This document shows, piece by piece, positions 36,254 to 44,591 of a stretch of 61,792 nucleotides of DNA. Every line of letters begins with the position of its first letter. Position 1 is the first letter of the stretch. The position numbers were made by a program, and so were the translations under genes. Source of the DNA: Beijerinckiaceae bacterium (GTDB lineage: Bacteria; Pseudomonadota; Alphaproteobacteria; Rhizobiales; Beijerinckiaceae); NCBI GenBank assembly GCA_947453155.1, contig CANGFE010000006.1, positions 1 through 61,792 of the forward strand. The letters run 5' to 3'. The notes below the pieces were generated by a model, which saw nothing but the letters and a program-made list of their open reading frames with translations, had not been told where the DNA came from and searched no databases.

Positions 36254-36367
36254 CGGACTATCAAGCTCATGCAAAGGCGGCGTAGGGCCGCGCGACTCTC
36301 AAGGGTTGCGGCTTAAAAACCCGAGCCAGATCAGACTGTCAATGAAAGGAACGGCAGATCGGCGCAA

Positions 36368-36913
36368 TCAGCGCGGGCCACGTGCCACGCGCTCGATTTC
36401 CGCCCGCACCAGACGCTCAACAATGGTCGGCAGATTGTCGTCGAGCCATTCTTTCAGCATGGGGCGCAGCAGCTCGCGCGCCATGGCTTCCATGACGTCC
36501 GGCCCCGGCATGGCGGGACGTGCCGAGGACAATGTCCTGAAGGCAGCCGCCACGGCCGATCCGGTCTCGTCTGAGATCAGGCTCTCATCTTCCAAAACGG
36601 CAGGCGCTTCAACAGGACGCGCCGGCGGCAGAGGACGCAAAGGCTCAGGCGCGCGCGCGGGGGCAGACAAAGACGGGTCGATGCGCGGAATACGCGGGGT
36701 GGCGGGCGGCGGCGACAGGCTGAACTCGCCGGTCGGGCGCGAAACTGGTGCCATGGGGCGCGGCTCGGGCGCCACGTCACGGGGCACGGGGCGTGGGGTG
36801 AGCGGCAGCGCCACATCCTCAGAAATGATCTTCCGAATGGAGGCGAGAATCTCCTCCATAGAGGGCTCATGGGCCCGCTGTTCGGCAGCTGTCGATTCCG
36901 GAATGGGGGTCAT
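36368..36913 (-). CDS. popZ: Polar organizing protein PopZ (DUF2497)
   Basis: A 181-aa protein with the three-part PopZ layout. The N-terminal helix is EPSMEEILASIRKIISEDV (binds client proteins). An acidic/proline-rich spacer follows, here unusually Pro/Arg-rich (PLTPRPVPRDVAPEPRPMAP). The C-terminal oligomerisation helices read LLRPMLKEWLDDNLPTIVER and LVRAEIERVARG. PopZ forms a microdomain at the cell pole that anchors the chromosome origin via ParB and recruits polar regulators. Its position between valS and tolC is common in Hyphomicrobiales. The ATG at 36913 is chosen over an upstream TTG. Confidence 0.93.
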   Translation of the reverse strand: MTPIPESTAAEQRAHEPSMEEILASIRKIISEDVALPLTPRPVPRDVAPEPRPMAPVSRPTGEFSLSPPPATPRIPRIDPSLSAPARAPEPLRPLPPARPVEAPAVLEDESLISDETGSAVAAAFRTLSSARPAMPGPDVMEAMARELLRPMLKEWLDDNLPTIVERLVRAEIERVARGPR

Positions 36914-37070
36914 GGCCGGATGCTCTTTCCATACGCTCAATCAAACGCAACTTACGCGCTGACGCGCGCCAAATCACATTGGACGCTGGGCAGAGGCAGA
37001 GCAAGGCTCAGGCGGAGGAAGGCAAAAAGCTGTTGTGGACAGGCGCCCAAGCGCCCGCCCCTTTGCTTTT

Positions 37071-38501
37071 TTAGCGGCCGTCAGGCGTGCCGGTGCCGAT
37101 CCACTTACCCTTGACCTGGGCATAATGGATGGTCGGGTCATAAGGCACGACATCGAGGCCGAGCGTATTGGCCGACAGGCGACCCGAGGCGGCAACGACT
37201 GAATAAGAGCCAACGACGCGGTCACGTTGCGCGGTCACAAGCAGCACGCGCGCATTGAGCAACGTCTGCTGCGCATTGAGCACATCGAGCGTCGTGCGCT
37301 GGCCGACCTTGGCTTCTTCACGCACACCATTCAACGCGATTTCCGCCGCACGCACCTGCGCCTGGACCGCTTGAATGACAGCTGAAGAGTTCGACCAGAC
37401 ACCCCAAGCCGAGACAACCTGCGCGCGAATGGTTTCGCGCTGCAAATCAGCCTGCAATTGCGATTGCTGGAACAATTCTTTCGCCTGACGCACCGACGCA
37501 TAAACCGCGCCGCCTTCATAAATCGGCACCGAGAGCGAACCGACGATGGACGCACTGGTCGTATTCGTGCCGAGGGAGGCAATCGCATCGTTGCGGCGTG
37601 TCAGCGAGCCGGTCAGACCAATCGTCGGATAGAGCTGTCCTTCGATGACCTTCACATTGATCTTGGCAGCTTCTGCCGTGAAGCGCGCGGCCTGCAAAGC
37701 AGGATGCTCGATTTCAGACATGCCAATGGCCGCCTGCAGAGACGGCGGGATCAACTTGTCGAGCGGACGGGCGGGCTGCAGATTCTTCGGCTCATCGCCA
37801 ATGGAGCTGCGATAATTGGCAATGCTGGTTTGCAAATTCGACTGTGCCGTAAAGGCATCTGCCTGACCCTGCGCCAAGGAAGCTTCAGATTGCGCCACAT
37901 CGGTGCGCGTTACTTCGCCGACTTGGAAACGATCGCGCGTTTGACGCAGCTGCTGTTCGAGCACTTCCACATTGTTACGGCGCAGATTGAGAATAGCCGT
38001 ATCGCGCAGCACATTCATGTAAGCAGTGGCAGCGCCCGAAAGCACATTTTGTTCCGTCAAACGCAGCTGTTCGCGCGCAGCGAAAATCTGCGTTTCCGCA
38101 CGGTCCACACCATTCATGGTGCGATTGCCGTTCCACAAATTCTGCGTCACCGAGACACCCGCGCCACGTGGGCTGGTCGAGGCTCGCGTATCGCCCGGCG
38201 TTTTAGCCGAAGCACCGGCATGCTGTTCTTGCCAAGCGCGACCAATATCCGCGGTTGCCGTCACGGTCGGACGATAGCCCGACAAAGCATTGGGCATGTT
38301 TTCATCAACCGAGCGTGCACCAGCACGCTGCTGATTGAGATCAGGATTATAGCCGTAAGCACGCGCTAGAGCGTTGGAGATGGTCTCGGCCGAGGCAGGT
38401 GCACACAGACCCGCTGACACGACGGCCATCGACAGAGCGCCGCCAAGAAGTCGGAGACGGAAAGAACCCGTTTCCGAAGCGCCAAAAGATCTGCGAGCCA
38501 T
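37071..38501 (-). CDS. tolC: TolC-family outer membrane channel protein
   Basis: A 476-aa outer membrane factor. A signal peptide ends near LCAPASA. The mature protein has the two OEP repeats of TolC: AYGYNPDLNQQRAGARSVDE, VEVLEQQLRQTRDRFQVGEV and TRTDVAQSEASLAQGQADAF in the first half, and EEAKVGQRTTLDVLNAQQTL in the second. It forms the exit duct for RND or ABC efflux and type I secretion. GAGGA lies 6 bases before the ATG. No inner-membrane pump is encoded nearby, so it probably serves several pumps. pcm lies just upstream on the same strand. Confidence 0.94.
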   Translation of the reverse strand: MARRSFGASETGSFRLRLLGGALSMAVVSAGLCAPASAETISNALARAYGYNPDLNQQRAGARSVDENMPNALSGYRPTVTATADIGRAWQEQHAGASAKTPGDTRASTSPRGAGVSVTQNLWNGNRTMNGVDRAETQIFAAREQLRLTEQNVLSGAATAYMNVLRDTAILNLRRNNVEVLEQQLRQTRDRFQVGEVTRTDVAQSEASLAQGQADAFTAQSNLQTSIANYRSSIGDEPKNLQPARPLDKLIPPSLQAAIGMSEIEHPALQAARFTAEAAKINVKVIEGQLYPTIGLTGSLTRRNDAIASLGTNTTSASIVGSLSVPIYEGGAVYASVRQAKELFQQSQLQADLQRETIRAQVVSAWGVWSNSSAVIQAVQAQVRAAEIALNGVREEAKVGQRTTLDVLNAQQTLLNARVLLVTAQRDRVVGSYSVVAASGRLSANTLGLDVVPYDPTIHYAQVKGKWIGTGTPDGR

Positions 38502-38694
38502 CTGTATCCTCGAATCAAAACAACCGTTTGAGGAATTGTTAACCCTACTGGTTACTAAAACCACAACGACTGCAAAAACCGCCTCGGCTCTATATTAGCC
38601 AATGCCAGCCGCTTGTCGCCCCTAAAGTAACCTTCGGATCAATCTAGATCATCAACTGGGGCAAAAATGATACAGGTTTTGTTACAAATATCCG

Positions 38695-39372
38695 TCAGAA
38701 AACAAAAGCTTGGCGGCGCGCAAAGGCGTCCAGCACAGGCGCAGCCGCATCAAACAGGACGCGGTGGCTGGTCTCGCCAGCGACCTTCTCAAAGCGCGTA
38801 ACCTTCCCCGCATGGCCCGCAATCTTGCGGACGGCGATCAAGCGGCCACCCGGCGCGAGTTTGGACAAAAGCGAGTCAATGCCCTCTTCCACCGCACCAT
38901 TGACGAGGATGAGATCATACAGGCCATCGACTGAAGACCCATCCAGCGGGCCAGACACAGCCTTGGCATTGGTCACGCCAGCCGAGGTCAGATTGGCCGC
39001 CGCCTGCGAGGACAGCGAGGCGATGGATTCGAGCGCCACAACTTCCTTCGCAAGACCGGCCAGAAGAGCTGCCGAATAACCCGCACCGCCTGCCACATCG
39101 AGCACGCGATCGGTGGATGTGACACCCGCGCCCTGGATCATGCGCGCCAGGACCAGCGGCGCCAGCATGATGCGTGTCGCGCCGTCGGCCCGCAATTCGA
39201 GAGCGGCATCGGAATAAACGAGTGCTTGCAAGGCTGCAGGGACGAAATGTTCGCGCGGCACGTCAATGAAACGCGCGATGACATCCTGATCCGTCACATC
39301 GAATGTGCGGATCTGGCAATCCACCATGGTCTGGCGCTGCGTGGCAAAATCGGACAAGACGGCGACGGTCAT
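38695..39372 (-). CDS. Protein-L-isoaspartate O-methyltransferase family protein
   Basis: A 225-aa SAM-dependent methyltransferase of the PCMT family. It contains MVDCQIRTFDVTDQDVIARF (the Alphaproteobacteria variant of the N-terminus), LAPLVLARMIQGAGVTSTDR, motif I VLDVAGGAGYSAALLAGLA, and the LILVNGAVEEGIDSLLSKLA with PGGRLIAVRK segment. PCMT enzymes repair isoaspartyl residues in aged proteins. In this Alphaproteobacteria subgroup upstream of tolC, the catalytic motifs are somewhat divergent (AGG instead of GTG/GSG), so repair activity is likely but not certain. A 190-base gap separates it from tolC. Confidence 0.85.
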   Translation of the reverse strand: MTVAVLSDFATQRQTMVDCQIRTFDVTDQDVIARFIDVPREHFVPAALQALVYSDAALELRADGATRIMLAPLVLARMIQGAGVTSTDRVLDVAGGAGYSAALLAGLAKEVVALESIASLSSQAAANLTSAGVTNAKAVSGPLDGSSVDGLYDLILVNGAVEEGIDSLLSKLAPGGRLIAVRKIAGHAGKVTRFEKVAGETSHRVLFDAAAPVLDAFARRQAFVF

Positions 39373-39504
39373 GGGCGCTCCAGCAAGAAACGGAAAACGG
39401 CGCGGCCCGCGCCCTTTCCGGACTCGTTTGAGCGCAGCTTATAGGCGAGAGCCACGGGCGCTGTCCATGATCTGCCCGCGCTCTGGCCGAAGGTATGGGG
39501 CCTC

Positions 39505-39942
39505 TTACACACCCTTCAGCTTTTTATTGCATTGGCTCCAATAGCCGCCGCCCTTTTCCAGCCAATTCATCCCTGCATTACCGCCCGTGGCCTTATTGAC
39601 CTGGTATTGCTCGCTACAAGTCTTCTGTCGCGCCTGTGCAGGCCGCAGATCGGCAAATTTCGAGGCTACCGCCACCGGGAAGACGGGGGCCCCGGCAACC
39701 TTCACCCCCGGCTGAGGGTCAACCACGGGCTTGGGTGCGGGCTTCTCTGCTTGCGCGGGCGCAGCTGGGAGGTTCGACCGACATTCTGCCAAAAACTTTG
39801 GCCACGTCGCGCCATTGGTCGCGCCCGAGGCTTTGGCAGCCTGCCATTTCTCGCCGCAGATTTTCATGGCGGCATCTTGCGCCAAACTGGGCTGCGCCAT
39901 GAGCAGCAAAAATGATCCCGAAACCAACAAAGCCTTTTTCAT
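39505..39942 (-). CDS. Exported protein with two Cys-pair repeats (PsiF-like)
   Basis: A 145-aa protein with a Sec signal peptide (ALLVSGSFLLLMAQPSLAQ). Two related units follow: MKICGEKWQAAKASG...WPKFLAECRS and KTCSEQYQVNKATG...GYWSQCNKKL. Each has a Cys near the start and a Cys near the end, so one disulfide per unit is expected in the periplasm. A Pro/Ala/Lys-rich linker separates them. Small PsiF-type and related exported proteins of Hyphomicrobiales share this layout; their role is unknown. AAAGG lies 8 bases before the ATG at 39942. It has its own transcription unit on the - strand. Confidence 0.75.
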   Translation of the reverse strand: MKKALLVSGSFLLLMAQPSLAQDAAMKICGEKWQAAKASGATNGATWPKFLAECRSNLPAAPAQAEKPAPKPVVDPQPGVKVAGAPVFPVAVASKFADLRPAQARQKTCSEQYQVNKATGGNAGMNWLEKGGGYWSQCNKKLKGV

Positions 39943-40017
39943 GGAAACGCCTTTCTCAAAAACCGGCATCCATGAAAGCTTGGCGGGACGACCTCGGCAA
40001 GATCGACTTACGAAGCG

Positions 40018-40638
40018 TTAGCGCGACACGATTTGCGGGCGCGTGATCGCAGTGCCAATCGCAACCCATTGATTGGGGTCCTGCTGCGACTGAATCTTCA
40101 CAAAGCGATAGGGCGTGCGAAACCACAGGCGCAATTGATCCGACATATTGTCGAGGACGAGATCACCGCGGTCCGTACGCACGGTGAGAACGGCATGGCC
40201 ATCCATGTTTTCATCACGCACCACCGTCATGAGCAATGCGCTTTGCGGAAACCCGGCCGCGAGCAAAAGCTTGCGCTTGACCAAGGCATAATCTTCGCAA
40301 TCGCCGGACCCGTCTTCGGCATAGTCCCAACGATCAATTTCTCGCCAATGATCAGCATCTGACAAAGGCTTGATTGCGTGATTGACCTGTTTGTTCACGC
40401 GATCAATGAGCGCCACATTGGTGTCGCTTGAGACGATCTCGCCCAGGCGCCCGCGCGACTTTTCACAATCGCCTTTGTAGCGCGCACAAAATTCTGCCCA
40501 TCCGGTCGGCGTGAATGTGGCCTGACCAAACTCAAGAAAAAGGCTGCGTGATTGCGCCTGCCCCTGCCCGACGCCTGCAGCAAAGCCCAAGCAAGCAAAA
40601 CTTAAAATGATGAAATGTTTGAAAAAACCAAAATTCAT
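40018..40638 (-). CDS. Transglutaminase-like cysteine peptidase (BTLCP family)
   Basis: A 206-aa exported protein. A signal peptide (IILSFACLGFAAGVGQGQAQ) precedes a bacterial transglutaminase-like cysteine protease domain. The catalytic Cys is in WDYAEDGSGDCEDYALVKRK, the His in ENMDGHAVLTVRTDRGD and the Asp in LVLDNMSDQLRLW. The family is most common in Proteobacteria and includes LapG-type proteases that cut adhesins; LapG sits beside lapD and a type I exporter, none of which are here, so the substrate is unknown. AAGGGG precedes the ATG at 40638. Confidence 0.88.
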   Translation of the reverse strand: MNFGFFKHFIILSFACLGFAAGVGQGQAQSRSLFLEFGQATFTPTGWAEFCARYKGDCEKSRGRLGEIVSSDTNVALIDRVNKQVNHAIKPLSDADHWREIDRWDYAEDGSGDCEDYALVKRKLLLAAGFPQSALLMTVVRDENMDGHAVLTVRTDRGDLVLDNMSDQLRLWFRTPYRFVKIQSQQDPNQWVAIGTAITRPQIVSR

Positions 40639-40916
40639 TCCGCGCCCCTTTCGGCAAGGGCGCATCATGCAGGAGCGAATTTGAGAGCGGCTGAAACACT
40701 TCTCCCAAATTGCGCAAGATCCGTTTACGCTAGGCGCAACCGGTTCTTTGAGTCATCAAGAGGTAAACCAATCTTGAGTTGTAAAACCTCCTTGTTCTGA
40801 AACAAAAAACACGCGTAAGTTGACGATGCGTCAGAAAAGCTTCCGCAGGGTGAAGTGGGTGGCTAGAGTTAAAATCGGCGATCACATCGGCCCGCCGGGC
40901 GCAAAAGAAAGGTTCA

Positions 40917-41762
40917 ATGGTGAATCTCCCCTTGCCTGTTTCGATCGACTTGCCAGCAAGCCGAGAGGCTCTATCGGCTGAAGATCTACAGGCCTTGCAG
41001 GATGCCTGGCAGCGTCTGGAGATCATGCCCTTTGCGGCGCGCCTCACAGGCGTGATCGGACGCCGCCTCGATGATGCGAGCCTCATCCTGCCAGAGCGAC
41101 TGCGTGATGTGGCGCGAAAAGCAACGACAAGCGCATTGTCAGCCGCAATGAAGGCCTCACTCAAAAGTTTGCAACATGAAAAGCAAGCGCCCTCGCCGCG
41201 CCTTCATCAAGCTTTGGCCGTTGCCTCTGGGGCGGCGGGCGGCGCATTTGGCCTGGTGAGCCTGCCCCTTGAATTGCCGATATCAACCGTGATCCTGTTG
41301 CGCTCAATTGCCGATATCGCACGTGCGCAAGGTGAGGATCTCTCTCACCCCGATGCGGCTCTGGCCTGTATTGAAGTCTTTGCACTGGGTTCCCATGCCA
41401 AGGACGATGACTTTCTCTCCTCGTCCTATTTCGCCATGCGCGCCTTGCTGGCGCGCAGCGTTTCTGAGGCTGCGCAATATGTCGCCGCAAGCACGGCCGC
41501 GAGCCAATCAGCCCCCGTCATCTTGCGGTTCTTAAATCAAATCGCGGCGCGCTTTGGTATCGCCGTCACACAGAAAGCAATGGCACAAGCCGTCCCCTTT
41601 CTGGGCGCAGCAGGGGGCGCTGCCATCAATTACGCTTTCATTCATCATTTCCAATCTTTGGCGATGGGTCATTTCACCATTCGCCGTCTAGAACGCCAAT
41701 ATGGCGCAGAAGCCATAAGAGATCGCTACAACTCAATTCAAGCAGCTGATCTCACAAACTAA
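40917..41762 (+). CDS. EcsC family protein
   Basis: A 281-aa protein with the EcsC-like pattern: helical N-terminus (LQALQDAWQRLEIMPFAARL), hydrophobic Gly/Ala-rich segments in the middle (ALAVASGAAGGAFGLVSLPL, ELPISTVILLRSIADIARAQ), the acid-rich ALACIEVFALGSHAKDDDFL and a C-terminal hydrophobic region (VPFLGAAGGAAINYAFI). EcsC is a poorly understood protein first named for its association with an ABC exporter in Bacillus subtilis. No exporter is adjacent. It probably associates with the membrane. The 280 bases upstream hold no gene that I can support; a promoter must lie there. Confidence 0.85.
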   Translation: MVNLPLPVSIDLPASREALSAEDLQALQDAWQRLEIMPFAARLTGVIGRRLDDASLILPERLRDVARKATTSALSAAMKASLKSLQHEKQAPSPRLHQALAVASGAAGGAFGLVSLPLELPISTVILLRSIADIARAQGEDLSHPDAALACIEVFALGSHAKDDDFLSSSYFAMRALLARSVSEAAQYVAASTAASQSAPVILRFLNQIAARFGIAVTQKAMAQAVPFLGAAGGAAINYAFIHHFQSLAMGHFTIRRLERQYGAEAIRDRYNSIQAADLTN

Positions 41763-41915
41763 ATCCATCTTCTTTCCTCCGCTTTCCAACATGCTGCCAA
41801 TTGCGCGCAGAATTTCACTAACCTTACTGTAGAGCCTTGGCTTGACGCAGCTTTCCCAACAAGAGACATAGTTTCACATGCGCGTTGCATTTAAGCGCAT
41901 GGGAGATTTTTTCGC

Positions 41916-43940
41916 GTGGCCGACCATCCGGCTCAGGTCATTTCCGATCATTCCTTAAATGACGCGGTTGTTCCTCCCCCGCGCCACACGCGCTTTCTTG
42001 TGCTTGTCATCTGCGCCATTTTTCTGCCGCTGGCATTTTTCGTCATTGGTGCGGGCAATGCCTGGATGACGACAGATGAAGAAGCGATGGTCACGATGGA
42101 GCGTGTCTCCTCGCTTTTGCATGAACATGCAGTGCGCAGTTTTGAGACGCATGAAGCCATGATCACCGCGCTCGACCAGCGCGTCTCGGGATTGGACCGT
42201 GCCGCCATCCGAGCCCAGCGCGAGGATCTCAGCGCCTTTGTCGGTGCCTTACGGCATTCTTCGCCGGCCGTGGCCGGGCTCGCCTTGGTGCAATTGCCAT
42301 CGCAGGTCGTTTTGTCCAGCCAGTCCATCTCGGTCGACACAAAGCCCTTGTCGGATCCGGTCGCCCTCAAAGCCCTGCGCGACCAGAACCGCCGCATTGC
42401 GGTCAGCAAGGCCTCAGAGGCTGACGAACAAGGGGCAAGCCAATTTTTTCTGGCGCGGCGCATCCAATTGCGCGACCAGGGCGAGAGCCTCATTCTCTCC
42501 ACTTTCGAGACGAGCTTTTTCGAAAGTTTTTATGATCCCTTGCGGCGTGATGCGGGCGATCTGATTGCATTGGTGCGCGAAGATGCCTCCGTTCTCGCAC
42601 GCACCCATCGCGGCGTGGAAACCAAAGAAGAGGAAGAGGAGCCAGCGCGTATTCTCAAACGCGCTGATGGACAAAATGCCACTTTGCGCGTGACAGGCGC
42701 GCGGTTCAAACCGTCCAGCGCCTATATCGTGCGCCGTGTGGGCGACTATCCGGTCTATCTGGTTCTACGCCGCTCATTGTCGGAACTTGTGTCTGTTTGG
42801 ATTTGGCGCGTCCTGCCCTATGCCCTGCTCTGTTTTTCCAGCATTGCCTTTATGTGCATCTTGATCTGGCGAACCGCGTCCTCGACGCAGCGTGAACAGC
42901 GCGCCTATGCGCGCCTAGCCGTTGAAGCCAGCGAACATGCTGCCGCGTCAAAGGCCAATCTGCGGATGAAGCGCCTGATGGAAGCCAATGTCTTTGGCGT
43001 CATCAGCTGTACAGACGAAAAAATCGTCGAAGCCAATGATGCCTTCCTCGAACTCGTGGGCCTGACCCGTTCAGAATTTCGCCAACAGGGGTTTAACTGG
43101 ATTGGCAAAGACGGGATCGCGCTGGTCAAAGATCGCCGTGTCACAACCGCATTGCGCAAACGCGGCACGTGCCCGCCTCTGGAAACCGAGATCTGGATCG
43201 ACGATGGGCGCACCGTCCCCGTGCTGATTGGCGCGACGCTGTATGAAACAAATCCCTTCACCTGGACCTGCTTTGTGCTGGATTTGACTGAGCGGCGCGA
43301 ACGCGAGGCGCAGCAAATTTTCGTCATGCGCGAATTGAACCACCGCACGAAGAATCTGCTCACCGTTATTCGCTCCATTGCCGGTCAATTGGCGCGCACC
43401 GGAAAAAATCTCGATGATTTCAAGGATCGCTTCAACAATCGCCTGACCGCATTGGCCTCAGCCCATGATGTGCTGGTTGAAAGCAATTGGGTTGGCGCCT
43501 CGCTGGCTGATCTCGTTCATTCGCAATTCAGCCAGTTTCATGATCTTTCTGGCGGGCAGATCATCGCCACCGGACCACAAATCAAATTGTCACCGCGCGC
43601 CGCGCAGGCCATTGGCATGGGGCTTTATGAACTCATGACCAATGCCGTGAAATATGGCGCACTCTCGTCACCCGACGGACGCATTCTTGTAACCTGGGAC
43701 ATTCAAGAGGATGAGGAAAACCCGATCTTCTTTATGGAATGGCGCGAACATGGCGGGCCAACAGTCGCTCCGCCCCGCCATCGCGGCTTCGGCCATATCG
43801 TCATTGCCGATATGACCGCGCGCTCCTTGTTCGGGGACGTGGATTACCGGTTCGAGAGCGACGGTGTGGTGTGGAAATTTAAAGCCCCCCTCGAAAATGT
43901 CCGTGAAGAGGGCGACTCGCAGGAGACGCAGGCCGCCTAA
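41916..43940 (+). CDS. HWE-type sensor histidine kinase with PAS domain
   Basis: A 674-aa membrane kinase. A first membrane segment (LVLVICAIFLPLAFFVIGAG, about 28-47), a sensor region of about 240 residues facing the periplasm (CHASE-like), and a second membrane segment (VLPYALLCFSSIAFMCILIW, about 294-313) come first. A PAS domain (about 350-460: MEANVFGVISCTDEKIVEAN) follows, and then the HWE/HisKA_2 kinase. The phospho-acceptor is His476 in MRELNHRTKNLLTVIRSIAG. The N-box reads GLYELMTNAVKYGALS and the WRE motif reads EWREHGGPTV. Such kinases in Alphaproteobacteria often feed the PhyR-EcfG general stress pathway or light responses. The start is GTG with GGGAG 10 bases upstream. No response regulator is adjacent (orphan). 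Confidence 0.92.
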   Translation: MADHPAQVISDHSLNDAVVPPPRHTRFLVLVICAIFLPLAFFVIGAGNAWMTTDEEAMVTMERVSSLLHEHAVRSFETHEAMITALDQRVSGLDRAAIRAQREDLSAFVGALRHSSPAVAGLALVQLPSQVVLSSQSISVDTKPLSDPVALKALRDQNRRIAVSKASEADEQGASQFFLARRIQLRDQGESLILSTFETSFFESFYDPLRRDAGDLIALVREDASVLARTHRGVETKEEEEEPARILKRADGQNATLRVTGARFKPSSAYIVRRVGDYPVYLVLRRSLSELVSVWIWRVLPYALLCFSSIAFMCILIWRTASSTQREQRAYARLAVEASEHAAASKANLRMKRLMEANVFGVISCTDEKIVEANDAFLELVGLTRSEFRQQGFNWIGKDGIALVKDRRVTTALRKRGTCPPLETEIWIDDGRTVPVLIGATLYETNPFTWTCFVLDLTERREREAQQIFVMRELNHRTKNLLTVIRSIAGQLARTGKNLDDFKDRFNNRLTALASAHDVLVESNWVGASLADLVHSQFSQFHDLSGGQIIATGPQIKLSPRAAQAIGMGLYELMTNAVKYGALSSPDGRILVTWDIQEDEENPIFFMEWREHGGPTVAPPRHRGFGHIVIADMTARSLFGDVDYRFESDGVVWKFKAPLENVREEGDSQETQAA

Positions 43941-44073
43941 CCACCCAAAAGAGACCGCTGATTGCCCAGAATCGCTCATGAACATGGTGCGGCTCCGCAA
44001 GAGGTGCGAGAGCGAACGCCAGTTGCTGCGCCACGGTTGCGCAGCGGTGCAAGCAGCTAAGATGAAGAAGAAG

Positions 44074-44149
44074 TGGCTCCCCGAGCAGGACTCGAACCTG
44101 CGACCAGACGATTAACAGTCGTCTGCTCTACCAACTGAGCTATCGGGGA
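44074..44149 (-). tRNA. tRNA-Asn (GTT)
   Basis: On the - strand a complete cloverleaf of 76 nt. The acceptor TCCCCGA pairs with TCGGGGA, the D-arm has AGCTCAGTTGGTAGAGC, the anticodon loop CTGTTAA contains GTT (Asn), the T-arm has the GGTTCGAGTCC form, and the discriminator G and CCA are encoded. The next + strand RNA gene is tRNA-Cys, 191 bases away. Confidence 0.97.
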
Positions 44150-44340
44150 CCGATGCCGCGTCGCGACGGGGTGGCGTATAGCAAGCGAACCCCGCTTTGC
44201 AAAGCGTAAAAAGCGACGCGGCCTGACTTTCCCTGCTGACAGCGTAAATTTAAGGGGTGCGGGCGGCTTACGTCCTTGCCCCTCTGCCCCGCCCTTGCTA
44301 AGACGCGCGGGTCCGCAGCACTCCCTGCGGGCTGTTCAGA

Positions 44341-44414
44341 GGCCTCGTGGCGGAGTGGCTACGCAGAGGACTGCAAATCCTTGCACCCCGGTGCGATTCC
44401 GGGCGAGGCCTCCA
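44341..44414 (+). tRNA. tRNA-Cys (GCA)
   Basis: A 74-nt cloverleaf. Acceptor GGCCTCG pairs with CGAGGCC, anticodon loop CTGCAAA contains GCA (Cys), and GGTGCGATTCC is the T-arm. The discriminator is U, as expected for tRNA-Cys, followed by an encoded CCA. It lies 177 bases before the photolyase start. Confidence 0.97.
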
Positions 44415-44591
44415 AAATCCCCCTTTTTATTCGTCCAGATAATAACGAAAGCGGGTTTTGCCCCCCTTTCATCCCCTTGTGAACCCGCCCAGCTTGACCC
44501 CGGCCGCCCGAAAGCCGATCAATGCGCCTCTCCAATCCATTGGTGCTTCCTGAACGTAGCTCTGTGGCCGACCGAGGACAAAAGTTCCAGA

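Noticed and set aside
35363-36316. 317-codon open frame on the + strand
   Set aside because: Antisense to valS, whose domains are certain in the opposite frame.
36009-36962. 317-codon open frame on the + strand, Ser/Arg/Gly-rich
   Set aside because: Covers popZ and the valS start in antisense; composition is that of a shadow frame.
44295-44591. N-terminal extension of the photolyase frame
   Set aside because: It runs through tRNA-Cys and lacks any family similarity; the ATG at 44592 starts the domain.
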